Shown here: piece by piece, positions 27,335 to 36,104 of the stretch
Numbering within the stretch: position 1 is the first letter of the stretch
Layout: each line of letters opens with the position of its first letter
Source: Candidatus Megaera endosymbiont of Mesostigma viride
Lineage (GTDB): Bacteria > Pseudomonadota > Alphaproteobacteria > Rickettsiales > Rickettsiaceae
Reading direction: 5' to 3'
Length of the DNA stretch: 64,000 nucleotides
NCBI GenBank assembly: GCA_020410825.1
Contig: CP084576.1
Location: 248,001 to 312,000 of the forward strand
Translations under genes and position numbers: made by a program
The notes under the pieces: generated by a model
Databases searched by the model: none
Seen by the model: the letters and a program-made list of their open reading frames with translations, nothing else
What the model was told of the DNA's origin: nothing

Positions 27335-30034
27335 ATGCCTATATACCGCACCTCGGTAAAAAAATTTTTTATCAGCGAAGTAACTGAATTTATTTTTGCT
27401 AATTTTGAAAATCATTTCGATAATTTAAAAATTATTCTGCCAAATGGGCATCTCTGTAATTATGTACAAAAAAATATAGTAAGTAAATTAGGTACAACAA
27501 TATTACCTAATATTATACCAATAAATGATATCAGCTCCTCTCTAGAAGATAGTTTCCAGATACCTTCACAGCAAATTGGAAAAATAACGAGCTTAGAAGA
27601 GAGAATAATTTTAACAGAAATTATCACCTCCTATGATAAGTTAAATTATACTCTCCCCCAAACTATCAGTTTAGCTAGTTCGCTTGCAAAATTATTCTTC
27701 GAATTTGAAGCTAATAACATTGAGTTTAATAAATTAAAAAACATTCCCACTTTAGATCAGGCAGAACATTGGCACTTTATTTATGATTTTTTAGAATTTG
27801 CTTATAAAAACTGGCAAGAAAAAATTACTGCTTTAAAAAAATCTACACCTGTCCAGCACCAAAAATTAATATTTAATGCTGAATTAAACAGAATCAGAGA
27901 TGCTAAAAATTATACAGTTATTGCCGGTGTAATAGGTAATAACCAAATAACAAAGGATTTTATTGTTGAAATATCTAAATTAAAAAATGGTTATATTATC
28001 TTGCCGCCGTTTGTTGCACCGGATCAATCGAAATTATCTAACCTACTTCCTGAAGAACCTTTATACAATATAAGTAAATTACTAAAACAATTAGCTATAC
28101 AACTTCCAAATGTGCCATATTTAGGTAAAATAGCTATACCCTCAATGTTAGATAATTTGTTACTTAAAAGTGCGTCTACGAATTACATAAATGAGATAAA
28201 ATATGTAGAATTTGATAACATTTTTCTAGAAGCAGAGTATGTCGCAGCAAAATGTTATGAGGCTTTAACAGTAAAGCCAGATGCTAAAATTGCAGTCCTG
28301 ATCTCTGACGATAAAATAAAAAATTCTTTTATTGCTAAATTTGATAAATATGGCCTCAATTTCTCCGATTTGCTTGGAGAAAACATTTTAAACCTCCCAT
28401 TAACTGGCCTGATGCTCGAAATAGCTAAAAACATTTGTCAGGAATTTTCTTTGCAGGATTTTATAAGCCTAATTTTGCACCCTTTAATCATTTGTGATGA
28501 AACAAGAAAATTAAAACAATTAATTGCCAAGCACAATAGATTTAGCCAAAATATCAATGATATAACTAAAATAATTGATGGTAATTTTACTGACCAAACA
28601 CAATTAAATAAACTACATAATATTTGTAGAGTATTCAGCCATAAAGTTAGAAACCATAATTTTAGCACTTTTCTTATTGAAACTATGGAAGCGGTAAAAA
28701 TAATATACCCTAATTTATGGCAAGGGTTTTACAATAATAAAATTACAAACGTTTTTACAGAAATCGTGCAAGTTACAGAGCATATTAAGCTTCCTGATCT
28801 AGAAAATTTTCCGGATATTCTTAAAGAATTAATTTCTGGCGGACGTATTTATAATGATCCAGACAATAGATCCATAATTATCTGTTCTCCTAACGAAGCA
28901 ACACTTATAAATTATGATTTAATAATACATACAAATTTTGTTTTGAATTCATATCCACTACCACAAATGGGTAGTCCATGGTTAAATAAGCAAATGATTG
29001 ACCAAATAGGACTCGATTCTTGGACTGCACGTTTTGGGAATTCGATGTATGATTTTTATTTGAATTTACATAATAAAAATGTACTAATTACCAGATCAAT
29101 TAAAACTGGCAATTCTTCGGCATCTATGCCGTCTCCTTTTTTGTTAACCCTGAAACATATATTAAAAGAAAATCTGAATCAGAGTTTTATCTCCACAGAT
29201 TCTGCAATTAATAACCTTAACAAGCAGTCTGTAGAGCACGCTTTTGCCGAAACTTTCCCTGAACAAATATCAGCTACGGATATAGAAACTTTAATTCGAA
29301 CTCCGTATAATTTCTACGCTAAAAAAATTCTCAATTTAAAAATTCAGCAGGAAATAGAAGAAACACCAGGATTATCAGAATTTGGAAATTTCTTTCACAA
29401 AGTAGTTGAAATATACACAAAAAATTATGCCTCCGATCCCCTAATTGCCTTAGATAGATTTAAAAATTATGCTAAGGAATTATTATCAGCGAGCGTATTT
29501 CCAAAACAAACAACAGCTTTTTGGCAAACCAAGATTGAGGCCATAGCTAACGATTTCATCATATTTGATCATAAGAGGCGGCAAAACCTAAAACAAGTCG
29601 TTGTAGAAGCTCGCGGGGAACTCACAGTCGCTATTGCCGGTAAAAAAATAAAAATTGTCGCAATAGCTGACCGTATTGAAATAAATAAAGAAAATAAAGC
29701 AACAATAATTGATTATAAAACCGGTTCTATACCGACAAAAAAAGACGTCTTCTCAGGCCTAAGCCCACAGCTAATTATTGAATCGATTATATTACTTGAC
29801 GGAGGTTTTGGCAAGCTAGGAAGCATAGAGGCAGAAAGTTTGGTTTATGTTAAAATTAATAGCAAAAGCCCCTATATTTCTTTAACTGAGATAGCAATTA
29901 ATAAAGAAGATATCCAAAAACACAAGCAAGGGCTAATAAATTTACTTACCCATTATATTACAACTGGCCAGTATTTTATAGAACCCAATTTAATGAACTA
30001 CGACGATTATTGGCATTTAGCAAGAAGGTCATAA
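27335..30034 (+). CDS. addB: AddB-like double-strand break repair protein
   Basis: An 899-residue protein with the layout of alphaproteobacterial AddB: a large helicase-like N-terminal part without a recognisable intact Walker A, and a C-terminal PD-(D/E)XK nuclease of the RecB family. The nuclease core shows A-D-R-I-E and I-I-D-Y-K-T-G-S (D-x-K). With AddA it forms the AddAB helicase-nuclease that processes broken ends for RecA. addA is not in the window. The start at 27335 follows the previous gene by 7 bases. About 220 bases after its end contain nothing I recognise. Confidence 0.82.
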   Translation: MPIYRTSVKKFFISEVTEFIFANFENHFDNLKIILPNGHLCNYVQKNIVSKLGTTILPNIIPINDISSSLEDSFQIPSQQIGKITSLEERIILTEIITSYDKLNYTLPQTISLASSLAKLFFEFEANNIEFNKLKNIPTLDQAEHWHFIYDFLEFAYKNWQEKITALKKSTPVQHQKLIFNAELNRIRDAKNYTVIAGVIGNNQITKDFIVEISKLKNGYIILPPFVAPDQSKLSNLLPEEPLYNISKLLKQLAIQLPNVPYLGKIAIPSMLDNLLLKSASTNYINEIKYVEFDNIFLEAEYVAAKCYEALTVKPDAKIAVLISDDKIKNSFIAKFDKYGLNFSDLLGENILNLPLTGLMLEIAKNICQEFSLQDFISLILHPLIICDETRKLKQLIAKHNRFSQNINDITKIIDGNFTDQTQLNKLHNICRVFSHKVRNHNFSTFLIETMEAVKIIYPNLWQGFYNNKITNVFTEIVQVTEHIKLPDLENFPDILKELISGGRIYNDPDNRSIIICSPNEATLINYDLIIHTNFVLNSYPLPQMGSPWLNKQMIDQIGLDSWTARFGNSMYDFYLNLHNKNVLITRSIKTGNSSASMPSPFLLTLKHILKENLNQSFISTDSAINNLNKQSVEHAFAETFPEQISATDIETLIRTPYNFYAKKILNLKIQQEIEETPGLSEFGNFFHKVVEIYTKNYASDPLIALDRFKNYAKELLSASVFPKQTTAFWQTKIEAIANDFIIFDHKRRQNLKQVVVEARGELTVAIAGKKIKIVAIADRIEINKENKATIIDYKTGSIPTKKDVFSGLSPQLIIESIILLDGGFGKLGSIEAESLVYVKINSKSPYISLTEIAINKEDIQKHKQGLINLLTHYITTGQYFIEPNLMNYDDYWHLARRS

Positions 30035-30258
30035 AAATATCGTTTCTAGGTTAAATACCTTTGTAATCATCAAATCCTTCATGTTCTCTAATCATAAAAT
30101 AAAAAGAATCCAGAATTAAAATCAATCCTTTTAGTAAATTCTTTCAAGAGAAATAGCCTTAAAGTAGAGCTATATTACCCGAGAAAACCATCATATAAAT
30201 CCCTGAACCTCCAAATTCACTTTTAAATAGTTTTGATACTTAATAGCTAAACTCCTCT

Positions 30259-33099
30259 TTAGCGGCTTTTAATTACTTTTGGTAAGGTAAAGCTGATTGT
30301 AGTACCCATTCTTTTACTTTCGGCCTTGATATTCCCGCAGTGTACTTCAATAACCTTTTTGCACACCGCAAGGCCTACTCCTCTTCCGCCGGCAAAACTT
30401 TGGGTTCTAGAACTTACCGTAAATTCTTCAAATACTTCGTCTAATTCACTTGGTGGTATCCCTATTCCCTCGTCACTAATGCTAAAGATTATCTTTTCAT
30501 TATCATTATCCCGTTTGATGCTAATTGCAATAGTTCCGCTTTTGGCATAATTGATACTATTGATGATCAGATTATCTATCGCCTGGCTTAGGTAGTATTT
30601 ATCAATATTTAAGATGATCCCCTCTTCAATATCCAGCTGCCAGTTTCGTGTTCTTTTCTCCGGTCCTTCTCGCCAGTGAATAGTACTTTCTTCCTCATTC
30701 TCATATAGCTTGCGGCAAAGTGCAACCCTATCCTCTACTAGCTGGCTAAAATCCGTCTCTGCTAGTTTTAAGTCATAACTTGGTTTATTTAATTTTGAGA
30801 GACTTGATATATTCGAATCAAATACCTCAAGACGAAGCGAGCTATCTAATATCGTTTTAGCTGCTACTTTTCGCTGCTCATCATTTAACTTATCATAATC
30901 CTGAACCAGTACCTGCGCCATGCTCGATATCCCCGTCATCGGAGCGTGATATTCATGCGTTATATTGCGAATAAAACGGCCTTTTAATGCTTCTGCTTCC
31001 CTGGTCTGCTCCTTGTACATGTTTATCCGGCCACTTAGATGCTCGTTCTTTTCTTCAGTTAGCTCCTGATGCTCCTGTTTGGGTTTCAGGAAAAGAATTA
31101 AGGTGCTAATAAGTAATAACAGTAAATAAAATATCTTGAATTGCGATGAGGCGAACTCAACATTATCTAAATTACCCGGGTAATAATTATTATAAAACAC
31201 AGTAACCAAGACAATCCCCGATACAAAATTAAATAACGACCATTGCCATTTACCTAAAGAGGAAATGATAACAACATTCATCATAAACACCATTAGCTGT
31301 ACTTCAGAAAATCCACCAACTAACACCGTTAAAAAGGTAAAGCAGATTAATACCCAGAACATAATCAGATTCCAAAATACTCCTACAAATCTGCTTTCTT
31401 TCCAGTTCCAAAGCCATAACGGATAACTAATTAAAATTGCTGAACTGCTAACAGCTATCGGATAAAGCACATCAAGTATATCCAGGTGCTGAAGTCTATA
31501 TTCTTCAGGTAATAAATTCGTGGTGGCAAATACAGAAAGCATCACATAAAAGCCGAGTATAGAAATTAACCCATCACCTTGAGGATAATTATTCTTATAA
31601 ACCTCTATCAGGTTAAAGGACTTAATATCTGACCATAACTGCCGTAATCTTCTTCTCCTTTCTTTGCGAACCTGAATTAGCCCGCTCTCATCCTTAATCC
31701 CAATCCAGCCTCCAGGCTGTTTTAACAAATAATGACTTCCCATTAATACTATCAGATTTACTAACATGCCTGGTACAATACTATCTATAACCTTGATATT
31801 AAATAAAAATTCCCACAATATTACAGTACTAAATCCAGCTCCCATAGCTAGCAAAACGGACTTACTACTGCTTCTGAAGCCAAAAATAGACATAATAAAA
31901 GGGACAGTTACGACCGGCATGTAAAAACTGCTAGTGAACATGAATAATTCTAATAGACTGCCACTGCGCATTGCCAATAACATTGAGAACATACCAATAA
32001 ACAGAGAAACCAACCTGGAAAAATTAAGCTCATTACGTATAAAGCTTATTTTTAAAGGCTTGCAGAAATCGTGAACAATTAAAACTGAGGTGGAATTAAC
32101 ATATGAGTCAGCAGTAGACATTACCATTGCCATAATACCAGCTAGGGTTAATCCTCTTAATCCTATATAAGAATAGTCAAATATTACATGCTTTCCTACT
32201 TCACTTGGTGTAACAATATCTGGTCTACTAAATAACAGTATTATGCTAATCCAGTATATTATTAAAATAATAAAGAAACACGCAAATCCGGCACTGATAA
32301 ACGAATATTTAACTTGGGTAGTATTTTTAGCCATAGCTATTCTTTGAAAAATTGCCGGATTAAACGCTGGAATAGCTATATAACAGAAAAGGAATAGATA
32401 ATATAAAGACTTCGGCTCACGGAAATCAAACACTTTGCGATAATCGAAAAGTGGATTTGTTACTAAATTATTCATTAATGTGTCAACTGAATCAACGGCA
32501 TTTAAAACAACAAATCCTAAAGTTGGTATTATTGTACAGAAAGTCATTAATTGTATTATATCAGTAAAAGTAACTGATTTAATACCACCTAAACTTGAAT
32601 ATAGAGTAATAATGATACCTGCCACAATTATTCCATAAATCTTGTCAAGGCCGAGGGAATATTCAAATAACAATCCAGCAACATTTAATTGCACAGCTAT
32701 TATTCCGCTAGTTCCTATAAATCCTGCAATGGCTGTTATAATTCTAACATGTTTACCATACAAACTATCCATAGCTTCAGCTATGGATAGTTTTCCTAAA
32801 AATTCACCCATACGAGGGGTAAATAAATAACCAACCAATAAAAAGGATACTAGATAACCAATAGCTCCTGCCCATATAAAATATAAACCGTTATTATATG
32901 ACTCCGCTAAATGTGAAAAAAAATCTTCTCCCCCAATCCAAGTAGCTACCAATGTAGCTGCAATAGTGGCAGTGCTAAAATTTCTATTACCTACGGCGTA
33001 CTCTCTAATATTCCTAATACCACGGCTAGAAGCAAGCCCTAGTATTATAGTAGCTATCAAAAACCCAATAAAAATCCCTGAATCTATATCAAATTGCAT
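30259..33099 (-). CDS. Na+/solute symporter-histidine kinase fusion protein (copy 2, intact)
   Basis: A 946-residue membrane protein. Residues 1 to ~475 form an SSS-family (PutP-like) symporter with about 13 helices. Residues ~510-680 hold six more helices, reminiscent of the six-helix sensor units of CqsS/LqsS-type kinases. The C-terminal ~270 residues are a histidine kinase: H-box T-H-E-Y-H-A-P-M, N-box D-N-L-I-I-N-S-I-N-Y-A, D-E-G-I-G-I-P-P, and G-G-R-G-V-G-L-A-V-C. The layout resembles CbrA, where a transporter domain is tied to a kinase. The start at 33099 aligns with copy 1 (M-Q-F-D-I-D against M-S-L-D-I-D); the frame is open 19 codons more. No receiver or response regulator is adjacent. 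Signal and substrate are unknown. Confidence 0.85.
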   Translation of the reverse strand: MQFDIDSGIFIGFLIATIILGLASSRGIRNIREYAVGNRNFSTATIAATLVATWIGGEDFFSHLAESYNNGLYFIWAGAIGYLVSFLLVGYLFTPRMGEFLGKLSIAEAMDSLYGKHVRIITAIAGFIGTSGIIAVQLNVAGLLFEYSLGLDKIYGIIVAGIIITLYSSLGGIKSVTFTDIIQLMTFCTIIPTLGFVVLNAVDSVDTLMNNLVTNPLFDYRKVFDFREPKSLYYLFLFCYIAIPAFNPAIFQRIAMAKNTTQVKYSFISAGFACFFIILIIYWISIILLFSRPDIVTPSEVGKHVIFDYSYIGLRGLTLAGIMAMVMSTADSYVNSTSVLIVHDFCKPLKISFIRNELNFSRLVSLFIGMFSMLLAMRSGSLLELFMFTSSFYMPVVTVPFIMSIFGFRSSSKSVLLAMGAGFSTVILWEFLFNIKVIDSIVPGMLVNLIVLMGSHYLLKQPGGWIGIKDESGLIQVRKERRRRLRQLWSDIKSFNLIEVYKNNYPQGDGLISILGFYVMLSVFATTNLLPEEYRLQHLDILDVLYPIAVSSSAILISYPLWLWNWKESRFVGVFWNLIMFWVLICFTFLTVLVGGFSEVQLMVFMMNVVIISSLGKWQWSLFNFVSGIVLVTVFYNNYYPGNLDNVEFASSQFKIFYLLLLLISTLILFLKPKQEHQELTEEKNEHLSGRINMYKEQTREAEALKGRFIRNITHEYHAPMTGISSMAQVLVQDYDKLNDEQRKVAAKTILDSSLRLEVFDSNISSLSKLNKPSYDLKLAETDFSQLVEDRVALCRKLYENEEESTIHWREGPEKRTRNWQLDIEEGIILNIDKYYLSQAIDNLIINSINYAKSGTIAISIKRDNDNEKIIFSISDEGIGIPPSELDEVFEEFTVSSRTQSFAGGRGVGLAVCKKVIEVHCGNIKAESKRMGTTISFTLPKVIKSR
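30286..31086 (-). repeat. 801-bp near-identical inverted repeat, copy 2 (kinase domain)
   Basis: This is the partner of 2737-3537 in opposite orientation, equal in length and with no indels seen. Recombination between the two would invert about 27 kb, including tlc and the pha, mla and parA genes. One difference of note is G-to-C in the V-H-G/C-G segment after the G2 box. Confidence 0.9.
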
Positions 33100-33137
33100 G
33101 TTACAAGTGTATTTTAAATTATATAACCAGTAGTTGA

Positions 33138-33156
33138 TTGATATACAATATATCAA
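33138..33156. promoter_or_regulatory. Perfect inverted repeat upstream of copy 2 symporter-kinase
   Basis: TTGATATA-CAA-TATATCAA is an 8-bp perfect inverted repeat with a 3-base centre, 39 bases before the start at 33099. Its size and position suit a dimeric regulator's operator, perhaps autoregulation by the cognate response regulator. The repeat before copy 1 (660-680) has different arms. In AT-rich DNA such palindromes can occur by chance. Confidence 0.35.
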
Positions 33157-33381
33157 GTTGTTAAGTTAAAATAAACAGGAATTTTTAGATTATACAATTT
33201 AGATAACTAATAATTTTATACCTATTATGAGTTTATGATGCCACAAAGTACCTGATTGTAAAAACTTTTTACATGAGCGGTATTATAGGTTTGCTTTGTT
33301 CTGATAACTTCAATTAAACTTCTATATAGTTAACTATTACACATTTTAAAATTAATGCTAAAACACGATTAGGAGGGTGCT

Positions 33382-33669
33382 ATGGCCGGTCAACTTGTTT
33401 CTGATCCTTTGTTTGTAGGGCTTACAAGACCATCAATGATTTTTGGTGTAAGTATTCAATATGCAATGCTTAACCTTATGGTTTCAGTTACGATGTTTAT
33501 TCAAAAATCCAGTATTTATATAATTTTTATTGCTCTTGTTGTCCATCTGATCGGTTATTTACTTTGCTTTAAAGAACCGCGTTTTATGGAGCTTTACCTT
33601 AATTATAGCAGTAAGTGTAACCAATGTCCTAACAAGTCTTTTTGGGGAGCCAATTCTTATAGCGTGTAA
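33382..33669 (+). CDS. rvhB3: RvhB3 (VirB3), type IV secretion inner-membrane subunit
   Basis: A 95-residue VirB3 protein with two closely spaced helices (about 20-60), the family's D-P-L-F-V-G-L-T-R-P start, and a late C-F-K-E-P-R-F segment. VirB3 supports pilus and translocation functions together with VirB4. A strong Shine-Dalgarno (AGGAGGGTG) lies just before the ATG, the best in the window, consistent with the first gene of a long operon. rvhB4 follows after 12 bases. Confidence 0.94.
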   Translation: MAGQLVSDPLFVGLTRPSMIFGVSIQYAMLNLMVSVTMFIQKSSIYIIFIALVVHLIGYLLCFKEPRFMELYLNYSSKCNQCPNKSFWGANSYSV

Positions 33670-33681
33670 TTGGTAATAAAT

Positions 33682-36099
33682 ATGTTTAAGTTATTTAAGA
33701 CTGCTGCTGCAAAAGAGTCAAAATCAAGAAAAGAGAAACACGTTTCTCACTTTATTCCATATAAGTGTCATTGGGATCAGAATACTATTTTGACAAAATC
33801 AAACGGATTGCTGCAGGTAGTAAAGATAGGTGGTTTTTCTTTTGAAACCGCTGATGATGAAGATTTAGACATTCGTAAGAATATACGTAATTCCATGTTT
33901 AAAAATATGGCATCTGGGAATGTAACCTTATATTTTCATACCGTAAGGCGCAAACAAGCGGTAACGCAGCTTGGAGGTCAGGTATCGACTGACCCCACCA
34001 ATAGGACTGCTAAAGATTTTATTAGCTATCTTGAATCTGAATGGCAAGCTAAGAATTCCAGTTCTGATTCTTATTTTAACGAATTATATGTCAGTATTTT
34101 ATACGAACCTGACAAAGAAGGAGCAGCGGTAGTACAATATTTACTGACCAAAATGAGGCAGAAATCCAATAAAGCTGTTTGGGAAAAAGACATGCGGGAA
34201 ATGCACGATAGCATGCAGGAAATGACTACCCGGATGTTAAACACTTTCAGGGATTATGACGCAAGACTGCTTGGAGTAAAACAAACGAGAGATGGTAATT
34301 TCTGTGAGATTAGCGAATTTTTAGGGATGCTAATTAATTGCGGGGATCATACCCCCATGATGGTTACTGGAAATAAATTAGATAATTATTTACCAACAAA
34401 TCGCCTCTTTTTTGGTTCTCGTTCCATAGAAGCGCGTGGGCCACGAGGTAAAAGATATGCAGGTATTGTAAGTGTTAGAGAATATGGGCCAGCAACATCT
34501 GCAGGGGTTTTTGACGGATTTTTGCAAATGCCTTTTGAGTTCATTATGGCTCAGAGTTTTGTTTTCTCCAACCGTACTATTGCCATTAATAAAATGCAAT
34601 TGCAGCAAAATAGGATGATACAGGCTGAAGACAAGGCGGTATCTCAAATTGCAGAAATTTCTCGTGCTCTTGATATGGCGATGAGCGGCGAGATCGGTTT
34701 TGGGGAACATCATATTTCTATTTTATGTATCGATAATGACTTAAAGGCACTAGAAAACAGCCTTTCAATGGCTTCTGTAGAATTTTCAAACTGCGGTATG
34801 CAACCCGTACGTGAAAGGGTTAATATGGAGCCAAGTTACTGGGGGCAATTGCCAGGAAACATAAGCTATATAGTAAGAAAATCAGTAATCAATACTCTTA
34901 ACTTGTCCGGTTTTGCTTCTATGCATAATTACCCGTTAGGTAAAATATCCGGTAATCACTGGGGAGATTATGTAACAGTTCTTGATACTACATCCGGTAC
35001 TCCTTTTTATTTTAACTATCATGTCAGGGATGTAGGTCATACTCTAATCATCGGGCCAACAGGTGCAGGTAAGACAGTGCTAATGAATTTTCTTTGTGCT
35101 CAGGCGCAGAAATTTCGCCCGAGGACTTTTTTCTTTGATAAAGATAGGGGAGCAGAGATTTTTATTAGGGCTTTAGGTGGGATATATACGGTTATTGATC
35201 CCGGGGCTAATTGCGGATTTAATCCTTTTAAGCTTCCGGATAATGGTGAAAATAGGTCTTTCTTGCTGGATTTGTTAAAAACATTAGTTACCTCGAATGG
35301 CGAAACATTAAACGCTGAAGACATAAAGATTTTAACACAAGCTGTTGATGGTAATTATAAATTAGATCGTAGAGATAGAAAACTTAGTAATATTTCTCCT
35401 TTCCTGGGAATGGATGGCCCAGGAACTCTTGCTAGTAGAATTGCCATGTGGCACGGTAAAGGTTCGCATGCCAAAATTTTTGATAATGAAGAAGATAATA
35501 TAGATCTTACTTTAGCTAGAGTTTTTGGTTTTGAAATGGCAGAATTACTAAAAGATCCGGTGAGTCTGGCACCGGTTCTTCTTTATGTTTTTCATCGTAT
35601 CAATATTTCGCTTGATGGTTCAAGAACAATGATAGTTCTTGATGAAGCATGGGCTTTAATAGACAATCCTGTATTTGCTCCCAAAATTAAGGATTGGCTA
35701 AAAGTCTTACGAAAGCTGAATACTTTTGTAATTTTTGCCACTCAAAGTGTGGAAGATGCAAGTAAAAGCAGAATTAGCGATACCTTGATTCAACAAACTG
35801 CCACTCAAATTTTCTTGCCTAATCTCAAAGCAACTGATGTCTATAGAAGCGCTTTTATGTTATCGCAGAGAGAATATATTTTAATTAAAACAACTGATCC
35901 TGCTTCAAGGTATTTCCTCATAAAACAAGGGGTTAATGCGGTGGTTGCGAAAGTAAATTTAAGTGGTATGGATAATATTATTAATGTTTTATCGGGCAGA
36001 GCTGATACTGTTTTATTGCTGGATAGGATTATAGAGAAATATGGCTCTGATCCTAAGAAATGGTTACCTGTTTTTTATCAAGAAGTTAAGTCATTATAG
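33682..36099 (+). CDS. rvhB4: RvhB4 (VirB4), type IV secretion ATPase
   Basis: An 805-residue VirB4 ATPase. Walker A is G458-P-T-G-A-G-K464-T, Walker B is I-V-L-D654-E655-A-W, and a later A-T-Q-S-V-E-D-A matches VirB4 family motifs. It energises pilus biogenesis and substrate transfer at the inner membrane. I start at ATG 33682; a TTG four codons upstream is open in frame but adjoins the rvhB3 stop and lacks a ribosome site. Rickettsiales carry two rvhB4 copies, and the one next to rvhB3 and rvhB6 is usually the canonical one. Confidence 0.96.
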   Translation: MFKLFKTAAAKESKSRKEKHVSHFIPYKCHWDQNTILTKSNGLLQVVKIGGFSFETADDEDLDIRKNIRNSMFKNMASGNVTLYFHTVRRKQAVTQLGGQVSTDPTNRTAKDFISYLESEWQAKNSSSDSYFNELYVSILYEPDKEGAAVVQYLLTKMRQKSNKAVWEKDMREMHDSMQEMTTRMLNTFRDYDARLLGVKQTRDGNFCEISEFLGMLINCGDHTPMMVTGNKLDNYLPTNRLFFGSRSIEARGPRGKRYAGIVSVREYGPATSAGVFDGFLQMPFEFIMAQSFVFSNRTIAINKMQLQQNRMIQAEDKAVSQIAEISRALDMAMSGEIGFGEHHISILCIDNDLKALENSLSMASVEFSNCGMQPVRERVNMEPSYWGQLPGNISYIVRKSVINTLNLSGFASMHNYPLGKISGNHWGDYVTVLDTTSGTPFYFNYHVRDVGHTLIIGPTGAGKTVLMNFLCAQAQKFRPRTFFFDKDRGAEIFIRALGGIYTVIDPGANCGFNPFKLPDNGENRSFLLDLLKTLVTSNGETLNAEDIKILTQAVDGNYKLDRRDRKLSNISPFLGMDGPGTLASRIAMWHGKGSHAKIFDNEEDNIDLTLARVFGFEMAELLKDPVSLAPVLLYVFHRINISLDGSRTMIVLDEAWALIDNPVFAPKIKDWLKVLRKLNTFVIFATQSVEDASKSRISDTLIQQTATQIFLPNLKATDVYRSAFMLSQREYILIKTTDPASRYFLIKQGVNAVVAKVNLSGMDNIINVLSGRADTVLLLDRIIEKYGSDPKKWLPVFYQEVKSL

Positions 36100-36104
36100 T
36101 TAAG

